NCBI GenBank assembly: GCA_020048895.1
Contig: JAIFLV010000036.1
Span: 1-53,607 of the forward strand
DNA length: 53,607 nt
Direction: 5' to 3'
Source: Rhodoferax sp.
Lineage (GTDB): Bacteria; Pseudomonadota; Gammaproteobacteria; Burkholderiales; Burkholderiaceae_C
The notes under the pieces were generated by a model that saw only the letters and a program-made list of their open reading frames with translations, was not told the origin of the DNA and searched no databases. How positions within the stretch are numbered: the stretch's first letter is position 1; the number at the start of each line of letters is the position of its first letter. Positions 1 through 11,230 of the stretch are shown piece by piece. A program made the translations under genes and the position numbers.

Positions 1-1375
1 ACTTGTATTCCGCTTCCTTGGCAGCCAGCTTCTCCGGGTTGCCCTTGTCTTCGCGGAAGATGATCTCCACCGCACCCTTGGCGCCCATGACGGCAATCTC
101 GGCATTCGGCCAGGCAAAGTTCACATCACCCCGCAGATGTTTAGAGGACATGACGTCATAGGCTCCGCCATAGGCCTTACGGGTAATAACCGTGATCTTG
201 GGAACCGTGCACTCAGCAAAGGCGTACAGCAGTTTGGCACCGTGCTTGATGATGCCACCGTACTCCTGCGCGGTGCCTGGCATGAAACCTGGCACGTCGA
301 CAAAGGTCAGTACTGGAATATTGAACGCGTCACAAAAACGCACAAACCGCGCGGCTTTGATCGAGCTCTTGATGTCCAGGCAGCCTGCCAGCACCAGTGG
401 CTGGTTCGCCACGATGCCCACGGTCTGCCCCTCCATACGCGCGAAACCGATCAGAATGTTCTTCGCGTATTCAGGCTGCAGCTCAAAGAAATCGCCATCA
501 TCCACGGTCTTGACGATAAGCTCCTTCATGTCATACGGCTTGTTGGGGTTGTCTGGCACAAGGGTGTCAAGGCTCATGTCCTGACGGTCGGCGCGATCGC
601 CGCTCTTGCGCACCGGCGCCTTCTCGCGGTTGTTCAGGGGCAGGTAGTTGTACAGGCGGCGCAGCAACAGGAGCGCCTCGACATCGTTTTCGAATGCCAG
701 ATCAGCCACACCGCTCTTGGTGGAGTGGCTGATCGCACCACCGAGTTCCTCGGCAGTGACCTCTTCATGCGTCACGGTCTTCACCACCTCAGGGCCGGTC
801 ACGAACATGTATGAGCTGTCTTTCACCATGAAGATGAAGTCAGTCATCGCTGGCGAATACACAGCGCCGCCCGCGCACGGTCCCATGATCATGCTGATCT
901 GCGGAATCACACCGCTGGCCATCACGTTGCGCTGGAATACGTCTGCATAGCCGCCGAGGGACGCTACACCTTCCTGGATACGTGCGCCACCCGAATCGTT
1001 CAATCCAATCACGGGTGCTCCGACCTTCATGGCCTGGTCCATGATCTTGCAGATTTTCTCGGCATGGGCTTCTGAGAGCGCGCCCCCAAACACGGTGAAG
1101 TCCTGACTGAAGACAAATACCAGACGGCCGTTGATCATGCCGTAGCCGGTCACTACGCCGTCCCCCGGTATCTTGTTGTCGGCCATGCCGAAGTCCACGC
1201 AGCGGTGCTCCACAAACATGTCCCACTCTTCGAAGGTTCCTTCGTCCAGCAACAGTTCGATGCGCTCCCGCGCCGTGAGTTTGCCCTTTTTGTGCTGGGA
1301 GTCGATCCGCTTTTGACCGCCACCCAAGCGCGCGAGCTCGCGTTTGGCGTCGAGTTGTTCAATGATGTCGTGCAT
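1..1375 (-). CDS. pccB: Acyl-CoA (propionyl-CoA) carboxylase, beta/carboxyltransferase subunit, partial
   Basis: Carboxyltransferase half of a biotin-dependent acyl-CoA carboxylase. It would move CO2 from biotin to propionyl-CoA to give methylmalonyl-CoA. The gene starts with ATG at 1375 and runs off the left edge, so about 458 codons are visible and the C-terminus is missing. Seen directly: N-terminus [20 protein letters not shown], then a [20 protein letters not shown] segment and [11 protein letters not shown], typical of the crotonase-like carboxyltransferase fold. It follows meaB by about 57 bp on the same strand, in line with the mutase genes. This context favours propionyl-CoA over acetyl-CoA or methylcrotonyl-CoA as substrate. 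The biotin-carrying alpha subunit is presumably beyond the edge. Confidence 0.93.
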   Translation of the reverse strand, partial: MHDIIEQLDAKRELARLGGGQKRIDSQHKKGKLTARERIELLLDEGTFEEWDMFVEHRCVDFGMADNKIPGDGVVTGYGMINGRLVFVFSQDFTVFGGALSEAHAEKICKIMDQAMKVGAPVIGLNDSGGARIQEGVASLGGYADVFQRNVMASGVIPQISMIMGPCAGGAVYSPAMTDFIFMVKDSSYMFVTGPEVVKTVTHEEVTAEELGGAISHSTKSGVADLAFENDVEALLLLRRLYNYLPLNNREKAPVRKSGDRADRQDMSLDTLVPDNPNKPYDMKELIVKTVDDGDFFELQPEYAKNILIGFARMEGQTVGIVANQPLVLAGCLDIKSSIKAARFVRFCDAFNIPVLTFVDVPGFMPGTAQEYGGIIKHGAKLLYAFAECTVPKITVITRKAYGGAYDVMSSKHLRGDVNFAWPNAEIAVMGAKGAVEIIFREDKGNPEKLAAKEAEYK

Positions 1376-1411
1376 GCTGGTCTTCTTTCATTTCACGGGT
1401 TGGAACTATTT

Positions 1412-1454
1412 TGCTACTGATTTCATAGCTGCTCACGCACTATTAGCAAGCGCT
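1412..1454 (+). repeat. Interspersed repeat copy R1 (overlaps meaB 3' end)
   Basis: One of five related stretches of about 40 bp in this window. Shared core: GCTA, an A/T-rich block, ATAGCTGCT, a CGC, then AAGCG. This copy overlaps the end of meaB and supplies its last codons and stop. Similar repeats are, from memory, scattered through Comamonadaceae genomes. Confidence 0.5.
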
Positions 1455-2434
1455 GCAAGCAGATTTCGTGCTGCAGTACTGGCAGCCACCTGACCGGACT
1501 CCACCTTCCGGGTGAGCGCCGGCAACTGCGCCTGCACTGCGGGATTGCTCTTGAAGCGTTGCCTCAAACCGGCTTCAATGCGTTCCCACATCCAGGCAAG
1601 GGACTGGTGCCGACGTCGCTCCTGCAACAGTCCATTGGCGGTTTGCAGCGACTGAAACTGCGTCACAGCCTGCCAGAACTTGTCGACCCCTTCGCCGCGC
1701 AGCGCGCTTAGCGAAATCACCTGGGGACGCCAATGCCGGTCGCTGTGCGGGTCGTGCGGATTTCCGTTCATGCCGAGCAAGCGCAGGCTGGACGTGATCT
1801 GCGCCTTTGCGCGCATGGCAGCATTGGCATCAATGTCGGCCTTGTTGATCACCACCAGATCGGCCAGTTCCATCACACCTTTCTTGATGGCTTGCAGATC
1901 ATCGCCGGCGTTGGGCAACTGCATCAGTACGAACATGTCGGTCATGCCATGCACGGCCGTCTCACTCTGGCCCACGCCGACCGTCTCGACAATGACGATG
2001 TCGTAACCTGCCGCCTCACACACCAGCATGGCTTCGCGTGTCTTTTCGGCTACGCCGCCCAAAGTGCCGCCGGAGGGACTGGGCCGGATATAGGCCTTTT
2101 CATGCACCGAAAGGCGCTCCATGCGGGTCTTGTCGCCCAGAATGGAGCCGCCCGAAATCGAACTCGACGGGTCAATGGTCAACACGGCGACACGGTGGCC
2201 CTGCTCGATCAGGTGCAGGCCCAGTGCCTCGATGAACGTGGATTTACCCACGCCCGGCACACCGCTGATACCCAGTCGCAGCGACTTGCCCGTATGCGGC
2301 AAAACGGCGGTCAGCAAGTCATCGGCCTGCACGCGATGGTCCGCACGGGTGGACTCCAGCAGCGTGATGGCCTTGGCGATGGCGCGACGTTGCAGTGGCC
2401 CCTCGCTTGCGACAATGGATTGCGCAGTGATCAT
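1433..2434 (-). CDS. meaB: Methylmalonyl-CoA mutase-associated GTPase MeaB (ArgK family)
   Basis: P-loop GTPase that gates cobalamin loading and protects or repairs methylmalonyl-CoA mutase. Seen: Walker A within [17 protein letters not shown], switch region [18 protein letters not shown], a [13 protein letters not shown] segment and the NKAD base-specificity motif. The start at 2434 is chosen because its ATG overlaps the TGA of the upstream GNAT gene by 4 bp (ATGA). An earlier in-frame start would add nine poorly conserved residues. The product is then 333 residues, normal for the family. It sits between the mutase and the carboxyltransferase, matching its role. Its last codons lie inside repeat R1. 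Confidence 0.95.
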   Translation of the reverse strand: MITAQSIVASEGPLQRRAIAKAITLLESTRADHRVQADDLLTAVLPHTGKSLRLGISGVPGVGKSTFIEALGLHLIEQGHRVAVLTIDPSSSISGGSILGDKTRMERLSVHEKAYIRPSPSGGTLGGVAEKTREAMLVCEAAGYDIVIVETVGVGQSETAVHGMTDMFVLMQLPNAGDDLQAIKKGVMELADLVVINKADIDANAAMRAKAQITSSLRLLGMNGNPHDPHSDRHWRPQVISLSALRGEGVDKFWQAVTQFQSLQTANGLLQERRRHQSLAWMWERIEAGLRQRFKSNPAVQAQLPALTRKVESGQVAASTAARNLLAALANSA

Positions 2435-2910
2435 GCCGCCATCTCCCGGCAAGCCGACCACCGATAGTCAATGTCAAAATCACTTTCACCGGTCTTCACA
2501 AAGCCATGGCGCAGGTAGAAGCGATTGGCATCGCTCTGCTGCAGAGCCGAGAGGACAATGTCTCTCTTAGCGGCTCGGGCTTGCGCCTGCGCCCATCGCA
2601 GGACCCAGGAGCCTAGTCCCTTACCTTGCATGCTGGGCAGCAGATACAGATGCTCCAGCTTGAGTGTCGCCGGCTCGCTGCCAAGTATGGGACGCAAGGT
2701 AACAAATCCTGCGCGGCATCCATCGACTTCAATGTGGTGCATGAACTGGGGCAAAAAGCCTGCAATCAGTCGCGCCCGCGCAACCTGGGGATCAAAGCGT
2801 CCAAGCCGCTCCAGACTCTCGCGCAACGCCGCAATCCGGATGATGAGCATGTCTTCAAAGTCATCCTCCTGCACGGGTATCAGCCTGGGTGGAGCGTCGG
2901 TGGCGGGCAT
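2431..2910 (-). CDS. GNAT family N-acetyltransferase
   Basis: A 159-residue single-domain acetyltransferase. The acetyl-CoA binding motif A is visible as [20 protein letters not shown] (QGKGLG loop), followed by [20 protein letters not shown], the usual motif B region. It lies between the mutase (26 bp upstream) and meaB (4-bp overlap), so it is almost certainly in the same transcript. The substrate cannot be told from sequence. Lysine acetylation of CoA-pathway enzymes, or acetylation of a small molecule, are both possible. No membrane segment or signal peptide is visible. Confidence 0.9.
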   Translation of the reverse strand: MPATDAPPRLIPVQEDDFEDMLIIRIAALRESLERLGRFDPQVARARLIAGFLPQFMHHIEVDGCRAGFVTLRPILGSEPATLKLEHLYLLPSMQGKGLGSWVLRWAQAQARAAKRDIVLSALQQSDANRFYLRHGFVKTGESDFDIDYRWSACREMAA

Positions 2911-2936
2911 TGCATTGATATTTGGGCACCTGCCAC

Positions 2937-5111
<2,175 letters not shown>

Positions 5112-5250
5112 GGTGATGTCCGTGGTGCATGGCTTGCGCCGTCTTTGGATGCAAGGCCAATTTTCAATGCCAAAGAGTTTACATTATTTATAATTATTCA
5201 TTCAAAATATGGATTGAAGCTTACAATCCGAGGCCCATTCACCAGAACCC
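5112..5250. promoter_or_regulatory. Divergent promoter region, mutase operon / GntR regulator
   Basis: 139 bp between two divergent starts. The part around 5175-5215 is strikingly A/T-rich compared with its surroundings (ATTATTTATAATTATTC) and forms an imperfect palindrome around TTATAA. This is the natural place for both promoters and for the operator of the adjacent regulator. No exact -10/-35 pair is claimed. Confidence 0.5.
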
Positions 5251-5922
5251 ATGTCTGCCCTCCCCTCAGAAATTCGCCAAAACGGAGCCCTTTCTCCACG
5301 CGCCTTGTACGAAGAAGTGGCCGAATTATTGCGCCAACGCATCTTTAAGCGTGAGTTGGAGCCAGGTAGCTGGATTGACGAACTGCGCATCGCAGAAGAG
5401 TACGGAATCAGCCGCACCCCTTTGCGTGAGGCGCTCAAAGTGCTTGCCGCCGAAGGGCTGGTGACCATGAAAGTGCGACGAGGTGCCTATGTCACCGAGG
5501 TCTCGACCCAGGATTTGTCGGACGTGTACCACTTGCTGAGCCTATTGGAAAGTGACGCTGCGGGCGAGGTGGCAGCGCGTGCCACTTCTGCGGAACTGAT
5601 AGAACTGCAAGGGCTGCATGCCGCGCTCGAGGACGCGGCGCAAGCCGGCCCACAAGAGGCCCTGCATTTTTTTGCACTCAATGAGCAGTTCCACATGCGC
5701 ATGCTGGCCATCGCCAACAACCGCTGGCGCGACCAGATGGTCGCAGACCTGCGCAAGGTGATGAAACTCAACCGGCAAAACTCCCTGCTCAAGACGGGAC
5801 GTACGACGGAGTCCCTGGCTGAACACCGCGCCATCATGGATTCGCTCCTGAGACGTGATGCAAAAGCTGCCACCGAAGCAATGCGTCAGCACTTCAACAA
5901 TGGCTTGCACGCCGCCATGTGA
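5251..5922 (+). CDS. GntR family transcriptional regulator, FCD domain
   Basis: A 223-residue regulator with a winged helix-turn-helix at about 15-80 (IAEEYGISRTPLREALKVLA, the classic GntR recognition region) and an all-helical FCD ligand domain at about 90-215. Candidate metal/ligand residues lie in the NEQFHMRML and EHRAIMDSLL segments. It is divergent from the mutase operon. By the usual arrangement it is the local regulator, perhaps sensing a small organic acid or acyl-CoA; this is inferred from position only. Confidence 0.93.
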   Translation: MSALPSEIRQNGALSPRALYEEVAELLRQRIFKRELEPGSWIDELRIAEEYGISRTPLREALKVLAAEGLVTMKVRRGAYVTEVSTQDLSDVYHLLSLLESDAAGEVAARATSAELIELQGLHAALEDAAQAGPQEALHFFALNEQFHMRMLAIANNRWRDQMVADLRKVMKLNRQNSLLKTGRTTESLAEHRAIMDSLLRRDAKAATEAMRQHFNNGLHAAM

Positions 5923-5942
5923 GCAGCGTTCTTGAAGCAGGG

Positions 5943-6188
5943 TCAATTCTCTGGATGTGATCTGCGGTACTCCAATGCACCACGGACACGCTCGATGGTG
6001 TGCTCCACAGAAGCACGCGTGGAGACTTCCAGCCCGAGTTCCCGAGCAATCTGGTTGACACGCACCGCATTCAGCGGAACACCACCGGCATCAATGGCTC
6101 GAATCAAGTCTTCGGCAGCGCGCCATTCCGGTGCCGGGTCGCGCCGGATCAAACCCAACGAATACAACCAGTCTCGAAGTCCCGGCAT
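5943..6188 (-). CDS. Hypothetical protein, 81 aa
   Basis: I do not recognise a named domain. It is a soluble, charged helical protein (MPGLRDWLYSLGLIRRDP at the N-terminus, then AAEDLIRAIDAGGVPLNAVR, IARELGLEVS and IERVRGALEYRR). The VNQIARELGLEV segment looks like the start of a helix-turn-helix, but the domain is too short to be sure. It starts 5 bp after the dusA stop on the same strand and is probably co-transcribed with it. Confidence 0.75.
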   Translation of the reverse strand: MPGLRDWLYSLGLIRRDPAPEWRAAEDLIRAIDAGGVPLNAVRVNQIARELGLEVSTRASVEHTIERVRGALEYRRSHPEN

Positions 6189-6193
6189 AGTCT

Positions 6194-7177
6194 TCAGACC
6201 ACCGATCCCAACTGACGGGCCTTCTCCATAACCGCCCGTGGCGGCTCACCCTTTAGCCGATGGTCACTCCAGACCTGGCGCCACCTGCGTGCACCGGGCA
6301 AGCCATGCCGCAGTCCCAGCATATGGCGCGCAATGCTGTACCAGCCCTCTGCCTTGACTCGCGTCTGACGCTCCATGTACACCACCATCGACTCCTCCAC
6401 TTGCTCACGCGTCACAGCGGATGGCTGCTCACCAAAAAAGGCGGCGTCCCATTCGCTGAGCCACCAAGGATTGTGATAGGCCGCGCGTCCGAGCATGGCG
6501 CCATCCACATGAGCAAGTTGCTGACGCAGTGCGCTGCTGTCGGCAAGACCGCCATTGATGACGATGGTCAGGTGGGGGAACTCCTGTTTAAGAGCATGCA
6601 CAGTTTCGTAGCGCAGTGGTGGAGTATCGCGATTCTCTTTTGGCGACAAGCCTTTCAACCAGGCGTTGCGCGCGTGCACGATGAAGACGCTGCAGCCAGC
6701 CTCACTCACCTGCCCGACAAAGTCGCGTACAAAACTGTAGTTCTCATTTTTGTTGATGCCAATGCGGTGTTTCACAGTGATGGGGACTCCCACCACATCG
6801 ACCATGGCTTTGACACAGTCCGACACCAATGCAGGCTCTGCCATCAAACAGGCACCAAAGGCGCCACGCTGGACCCGCTCACTAGGGCAACCGCAATTGA
6901 GGTTGATTTCGTCGTAGCCCCACTGTTGCCCCAAACGTGCACAGTGCGCCAAGTCCGATGGCTCGCTTCCACCCAACTGCAGCGCCACAGGATGCTCTTC
7001 TTCGCCATATTGCAAGTGCCGCGCAACATCGCCATGCAGAAGAGCACCGGTGGTGACCATCTCTGTGTAGACCAGGGCACGCCGGGTCAGCAGGCGATGC
7101 AGGAAGCGGCAATGCCTATCCGTCCAGTCCATCATCGGCGCAATGCATAGACGGTGCATCGTATGTGGTTGATCCAT
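6194..7177 (-). CDS. dusA: tRNA-dihydrouridine(20/20a) synthase DusA
   Basis: Flavoenzyme that reduces U20/U20a in tRNA D-loops. At 327 residues it is normal for DusA. Seen: APMMDWTDRHCRFLHRLL at the N-terminus (FMN-binding strand and DusA-specific DRHCR), catalytic-loop NCGCPSERVQRGAFGACLM with the conserved cysteine, KHRIGI, HARNAWLKGLSPKENR (a DusA hallmark) and NGG in the later barrel. It is followed by the 81-aa protein after 5 bp. Confidence 0.96.
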   Translation of the reverse strand: MDQPHTMHRLCIAPMMDWTDRHCRFLHRLLTRRALVYTEMVTTGALLHGDVARHLQYGEEEHPVALQLGGSEPSDLAHCARLGQQWGYDEINLNCGCPSERVQRGAFGACLMAEPALVSDCVKAMVDVVGVPITVKHRIGINKNENYSFVRDFVGQVSEAGCSVFIVHARNAWLKGLSPKENRDTPPLRYETVHALKQEFPHLTIVINGGLADSSALRQQLAHVDGAMLGRAAYHNPWWLSEWDAAFFGEQPSAVTREQVEESMVVYMERQTRVKAEGWYSIARHMLGLRHGLPGARRWRQVWSDHRLKGEPPRAVMEKARQLGSVV

Positions 7178-7426
7178 AAGGTTTTTGTTAGTGGACGGTG
7201 CAGGTCGCAGAGCAGAGCACAGATGGTAAAAGCATCGCCTCGGCAGCTCTCTGCACCGGCATCACAAGTGAAAGCCAGCTACAGCACGCGTAGCCGGGAC
7301 GCTAGGATCTCGTACAGGCCGCCGACGCTCGGCGGGAAAAACCGCATGTGACGGTCGATGCGGCAGAAGCACCGGGGGCGAGTTCTATAGGGTGGGTTGC
7401 ACCATGCCGCGTTGGCCTGTTTCGGA
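7178..7426. other. Intergenic stretch with hairpin and orphan open frame
   Basis: No recognised gene. On the minus strand, 7440-7279 is open for 53 codons before a TAG. It has one internal ATG giving a 22-residue peptide (MRFFPPSVGGLYEILASR...) without a convincing ribosome site. A 7-bp GC hairpin (CCGCCGA/TCGGCGG) lies near 7319-7336 with no T-run on either strand. The stretch may be the remnant of a gene or repeat. Confidence 0.35.
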
Positions 7427-7792
7427 TTAACGACAAAGTTTCTCAACGGCTTTAAGCAATACAGAGGGGCTAAAGGGTTTGGTCATCCACGCGTTTACAC
7501 CAGCCTCCTTACCCTTCATTTTCAGTTCCTTTTCATCCGCTGTTGTCAGCATCAAGATGGGCATAGATTTGTAACTGGGTAAAGCCCTGACAGCTCTTAC
7601 AAATTCAATTCCATCCATCAATGGCATACTGAAATCGCACACGGCCATACTGACAGAACGCCCATCCAAAAGGGCAAGTGCGGCCTTCCCTCCGGTTGCC
7701 TCAATTACTTCGAAGCCAGCACCCCGCAGCGCCCGGGTTGCTATGAGCCGAATGATGTCTGCGTCATCTACAACGAGAATTGTTTTTGCCAA
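7427..7792 (-). CDS. Single-domain response regulator (CheY-like)
   Basis: A stand-alone receiver domain of 121 residues (MAKTILVVDDADIIR). Phosphoacceptor Asp is at about 53 (AVCDFSMPLMDG), with the switch Thr in LMLTTADE and the conserved Lys in WMTKPF. There is no output domain. The start is taken as TTG at 7792, because a GGAG lies 6 nt upstream and receiver domains normally begin at this point. A TTG six codons earlier would leave the GGAG inside the gene. No partner kinase is adjacent. It lies 105 bp downstream of the SafE-type gene. Confidence 0.9.
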   Translation of the reverse strand: MAKTILVVDDADIIRLIATRALRGAGFEVIEATGGKAALALLDGRSVSMAVCDFSMPLMDGIEFVRAVRALPSYKSMPILMLTTADEKELKMKGKEAGVNAWMTKPFSPSVLLKAVEKLCR

Positions 7793-7798
7793 ATGGAA

Positions 7799-7802
7799 CT
7801 CC
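7799..7802 (-). promoter_or_regulatory. Ribosome binding site deciding a TTG start
   Basis: GGAG on the minus strand, six bases before the TTG at 7792. It supports that start over the upstream TTG at 7810. Confidence 0.65.
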
Positions 7803-7897
7803 AAATTCAATTTACATCAGTGCGAGCCGAATTGTATCGACGCAATGCTTGTTATGCCAGTCAGATGAACACGGCTGGCCGTAGTGCGACTCGTCGG

Positions 7898-8590
7898 TCA
7901 TGGCGTCACGCACCAGGGAGCAGCATCATGTGCCAGCCCCATCCAGAGCGCCCAGGCGGAACTGGCAGCCAATGCAGCACCTGCCAGGCGAACACCCCAG
8001 TCACCGCCTCCAGCACCCCAATGGCTACCCCGAAGCCGCAACCACAGCCAGGGGCCAATCAGCATCGTCACCCCGGTGCCAACGGCAAAAAGCGCCATCA
8101 CCGCAGCGCCTGAAGTTGCACTGCCAGCCAGCGCTGCCACAAGCAGGGCCGAATAAAGCAATCCACACGGCAGTAACGCCCACACGAACCCAATCACCAG
8201 CGGGGCACGAGCCCCGCCACCTTGCGCTGACGAGCGCACCAAAGACCATATTTTCTTGCCGGCAGTCTCCAACCACAACGGTTGTCGAGCTTGCACCAAC
8301 AGTACCAACCCCAGCAGCGTGGCGGCCACGTGAAACAGCGACCAGACAGGTCGCAGCGCCGCGCTTTGAATGGTCAGCCAACCCAGCCCCTGTATCGAAG
8401 CGGCGGCAAGTCCACCCAATACAGAGTAGCCCGCAATGCGGCCCAGTTGAAAGGTCAAGAGGGCTCGGTTCTTGTGGGGTCCGGCAGCTTGTCCAAGGCC
8501 CGCACACGCGGCCCCGCACATGGCCAGGCAGTGTGGGCCGCCAACCAACCCCATGAGCAGAGCAGTCAATGCCAGTGAGGATTGCATCAA
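7898..8590 (-). CDS. Sulfite exporter TauE/SafE family membrane protein (cbb3 locus type)
   Basis: A 230-residue integral membrane protein with about six helices. The N-terminal GLVGGPHCLAMCGAACAG carries a His/Cys pattern characteristic of the SafE-like proteins found beside cco, hemN and heavy-metal ATPase genes. That pattern suggests a role in copper or electron handling for oxidase assembly rather than true sulfite export (inference). It starts 6 bp after the hemN stop on the same strand, so it is probably controlled by the FNR box in front of hemN. Confidence 0.88.
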   Translation of the reverse strand: MMQSSLALTALLMGLVGGPHCLAMCGAACAGLGQAAGPHKNRALLTFQLGRIAGYSVLGGLAAASIQGLGWLTIQSAALRPVWSLFHVAATLLGLVLLVQARQPLWLETAGKKIWSLVRSSAQGGGARAPLVIGFVWALLPCGLLYSALLVAALAGSATSGAAVMALFAVGTGVTMLIGPWLWLRLRGSHWGAGGGDWGVRLAGAALAASSAWALWMGLAHDAAPWCVTP

Positions 8591-8596
8591 AAGATG

Positions 8597-9991
8597 CTAA
8601 AGGATCTTGGAGAATCGTGCCCGGGTGCGATCGGTCTGCAAGTGGACATCGAAAACCATCGCCACTGCACGCACAAAGAACCATCCGGTGGCCGTCACCT
8701 GGATTCCAGACTCATCCACAGTCACCAGCCCCTGCTCCGCCAGATTTTGCAGTGCCAGCAGCTCTTTGGCAAAGTAACTCTTGAATTCCACCAGATACGC
8801 GATATCAATCGTCTCGAACTGCAAGTGACCTTGGCACATAAGCGCCATGATGACCGCGCGGCGCACCAAATCGTCCCGTGTCAGCGCCAAACCCTTGATC
8901 ACTGGAAAGCGACCTTGGTCCAGAAAGTCGTAATACTCTTCCAATGTCTTTGCGTTTTGGCTATAGGTGGCACCGATGCGTCCGATGGACGAGACGCCCA
9001 GCGCAATCAGGTCGCAGTCGGGCTGGGTGCTGTAACCCTGAAAGTTTCGGTGCAAGCGTCCCTGGCGCTTGGCAACCGCAAGAGCATCTTCCGGCAATGC
9101 AAAGTGGTCCATTCCGACGTACACATAACCCGCGCCCATGAAAGCCGCCAACGAGCGAGACAACATGGAAACCTTGGAAGCCCCACTGGGCAACTCGACG
9201 GTATTGATGCGCCGCTGCGGCTTGAACCGCTCTGGCAAATGGGCGTAGGCATACAACGCGATGCGGTCGGGCCGCAGTTCCACAACCTGGGCCAACGTAC
9301 GGTCGAACGACTCTGGGCTCTGCTGCGGCAGTCCGTAAATCAAGTCCACGTTCACCGACTCAAAACCCTTGGCACGCGCTGCAGCCACCAGGGAAAAAAC
9401 CTGCTCGGCAGGCTGAATACGATGCACCGCTTTCTGGACGGCGGGATCAAAATCCTGCACGCCAAAACTCAATCGATTGAAGCCCAGTTGCGCCAGGGTG
9501 TCGAGGCGGGACGGATCAATGGTTCGCGGATCCACCTCAATCGAATACTCGCCTCCGGGCGCAAAAGTGAAACTGCGGCGCAACATACCCATGAGCTCGC
9601 GCAACTCATCGTCACTCAGGAAAGTGGGACTGCCGCCGCCAAGGTGCAACTGACTGATGGTTTGTCCCAAGCCGATGCACTCGGTATGCAAATCGACTTC
9701 ACGGCTGAGATAACGCAAATAAGACGTCGCCCGATCATGGTGCTTGGTAATTATTTTGTTGCACGCGCAGTAGTAGCACAAAGATTCACAAAACGGAATA
9801 TGAACATAGAGTGAGAGCGGCAGCGCCATAGCCGCCGCACCGCTTCTGCGGTGGGAAAGGGCCTGCGCGTAGTCGTCGGCAGTGAACGCCTCCACAAAAC
9901 GGTCCGCAGTGGGGTAAGAGGTATAACGCGGACCCGATACATCAAAACGCCGTAACAGTTCGGCAGATACGGGCTCAGCAACTGAATTCAT
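8597..9991 (-). CDS. hemN: Oxygen-independent coproporphyrinogen III oxidase
   Basis: Radical-SAM enzyme making protoporphyrinogen IX without oxygen, needed for haem under low oxygen. The product has 464 residues, the usual length. The 4Fe-4S motif is visible as PFCESLCYYCACNK (C-x3-C-x2-C-x-C), followed by LGGGSPTFL, the SAM-binding GG region, and FNRLSFGVQDFDP. The start is ATG at 9991, because GGAG lies 5 nt upstream; a GTG two codons earlier is less likely. An FNR box is centred about 59 bp upstream and shared with the divergent fnr gene. Confidence 0.96.
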   Translation of the reverse strand: MNSVAEPVSAELLRRFDVSGPRYTSYPTADRFVEAFTADDYAQALSHRRSGAAAMALPLSLYVHIPFCESLCYYCACNKIITKHHDRATSYLRYLSREVDLHTECIGLGQTISQLHLGGGSPTFLSDDELRELMGMLRRSFTFAPGGEYSIEVDPRTIDPSRLDTLAQLGFNRLSFGVQDFDPAVQKAVHRIQPAEQVFSLVAAARAKGFESVNVDLIYGLPQQSPESFDRTLAQVVELRPDRIALYAYAHLPERFKPQRRINTVELPSGASKVSMLSRSLAAFMGAGYVYVGMDHFALPEDALAVAKRQGRLHRNFQGYSTQPDCDLIALGVSSIGRIGATYSQNAKTLEEYYDFLDQGRFPVIKGLALTRDDLVRRAVIMALMCQGHLQFETIDIAYLVEFKSYFAKELLALQNLAEQGLVTVDESGIQVTATGWFFVRAVAMVFDVHLQTDRTRARFSKIL

Positions 9992-10043
9992 GGACACTCC
10001 AATTTAAGCGGCCTAACTGTGCCGCATCGCGACTAATTTTCAC

Positions 10044-10057
10044 TTGATTTGCATCAA
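10044..10057. promoter_or_regulatory. FNR box, shared by hemN and fnr
   Basis: TTGAT-TTGC-ATCAA, a perfect match to the FNR/ANR consensus TTGAT-N4-ATCAA. Its centre is about 59 bp from the hemN start and 56 bp from the fnr start. Activation of hemN and autoregulation of fnr are the natural readings. Confidence 0.85.
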
Positions 10058-10106
10058 GTGTTGCGAAGGTGGGTAAACTACCGTCTGTCCTGAAACAGAG
10101 GAAACC

Positions 10107-10910
10107 ATGTTCGATCAAGATGCCAAAGCCCGAACCAGCCTCGACGTGCAATCAGCTGCGCAGGGAAAAGGCAACTCCAAAGTTATCAGCATCAACCAGC
10201 AAACTATCAAAGTGGCATGCTCCAACTGCAATTTACGCGAATTGTGCATGCCCCTGGGGCTTAGCAGTGCCGAATTGGATCGGATTGATGATATGGTGGC
10301 AAGCCGCCGCAAAATCAAGCGCGGCAGCACCTTGTTCCGCAATGGTGAGAAGTTTGCCAACCTTTACGCCATTCGTACCGGCTTCTTTAAGACCTGCGTA
10401 GCGTCAGAAGACGGCAGAGACCAGGTAACCGGTTTTCAAATGGCCGGAGAAGTGATTGGCCTGGACGGGATCGTCAACGACAACCATACGTGCGATGCTG
10501 TGGCTCTTGAAGATGCAGAAGTTTGCGTCATGCCCTTTGACCGTATTGAAGATCTTTCACGCGAAATCAATGCACTGCAGCGCCATGTGCACAGGATCAT
10601 GAGCCGTGAAATCGTCCGGGAAAACGGCGTCATGTTGCTTCTTGGCAGCATGCGGGCCGAGGAGCGGCTGGCTGCATTCCTACTCAATTTGGTGCAACGC
10701 CTGCATGCCAGGGGCTTCTCGCAATCGGAATTGGTGCTTCGCATGACGCGCGAAGAAATTGGTAGTTACCTCGGCCTCAAGCTGGAAACCGTAAGCCGCA
10801 CCTTTTCGCGGTTTGTGGAAGACGGCATCGTCGAGGTTCGCCAGCGCCACGTTCGCATTCTGGACACTGACGCGTTGCGCGACATTGTCAACCCGAAGGT
10901 CTGCGACTGA
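10107..10910 (+). CDS. fnr: FNR-type oxygen-sensing transcription regulator
   Basis: CRP/FNR-family regulator of 267 residues. Four likely [4Fe-4S] ligands are visible: Cys38, Cys41 and Cys47 (CSNCNLRELC) and Cys140 (DAEVCVMPF). The 93-residue gap between the third and fourth equals that of E. coli FNR. The cyclic-nucleotide-like barrel spans about 60-170, and the C-terminal helix-turn-helix has ETVSRTFSRF, which keeps the E-x2-SR contacts expected for TTGAT boxes. It is divergent from hemN across an FNR box, has an AGAGGAAA ribosome site, and converges with fixH 10 bp downstream. Confidence 0.96.
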   Translation: MFDQDAKARTSLDVQSAAQGKGNSKVISINQQTIKVACSNCNLRELCMPLGLSSAELDRIDDMVASRRKIKRGSTLFRNGEKFANLYAIRTGFFKTCVASEDGRDQVTGFQMAGEVIGLDGIVNDNHTCDAVALEDAEVCVMPFDRIEDLSREINALQRHVHRIMSREIVRENGVMLLLGSMRAEERLAAFLLNLVQRLHARGFSQSELVLRMTREEIGSYLGLKLETVSRTFSRFVEDGIVEVRQRHVRILDTDALRDIVNPKVCD

Positions 10911-10920
10911 TTCGGCTGTT

Positions 10921-11208
10921 TTACTTGGTCGGCGATCCCGTAGCATCCTTTTGCGGAACGCCGGTCGCCGCATGGTTGCGGGCTTGCGTCGCGGGAGCCA
11001 AGCTGCTGGGATTGCCTTTTTCCAGCGTCCTACTGGACTCCACCTCTTTACGGTAATAGTCCTTATCCAGCACGGGGTCCATTCCTGACACCGCCAAGTA
11101 CAGGGTTATAAAACCTGCAACAACAACGATGGCAGGACCGGAAATGACCAGCCACACATGGCCATACTGCCACCACGGGCGAGCCTCGGTTGTATCTTCC
11201 TGTTGCAC
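10921..11208 (-). CDS. fixH: FixH family protein (cbb3 oxidase assembly, short form)
   Basis: A 95-residue protein with one membrane helix near the N-terminus (WLVISGPAIVVVAGFITLYL) followed by DPVLDKDYYRKEVE, the hallmark of the short FixH/CcoH-type proteins. The C-terminal 40 residues are polar and low-complexity. FixH/CcoH helps assemble the cbb3 oxidase. The start is GTG at 11208 with an AAGGAAG site six bases upstream. It lies downstream of ccoP but beyond a strong hairpin terminator, so its expression relative to ccoNOQP may be reduced. Confidence 0.85.
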   Translation of the reverse strand: MQQEDTTEARPWWQYGHVWLVISGPAIVVVAGFITLYLAVSGMDPVLDKDYYRKEVESSRTLEKGNPSSLAPATQARNHAATGVPQKDATGSPTK

Positions 11209-11230
11209 AATGAACTTCCTTTGCTATAAC

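Noticed and set aside
5112..5250. Cobalamin riboswitch before the B12-dependent mutase
   Set aside because: The interval is short and A/T-rich, with no B12-box-like sequence or space for the fold.
7319..7336. GC hairpin CCGCCGA/TCGGCGG as a terminator for the response regulator
   Set aside because: There is no T-run on either strand; only A bases follow on plus.
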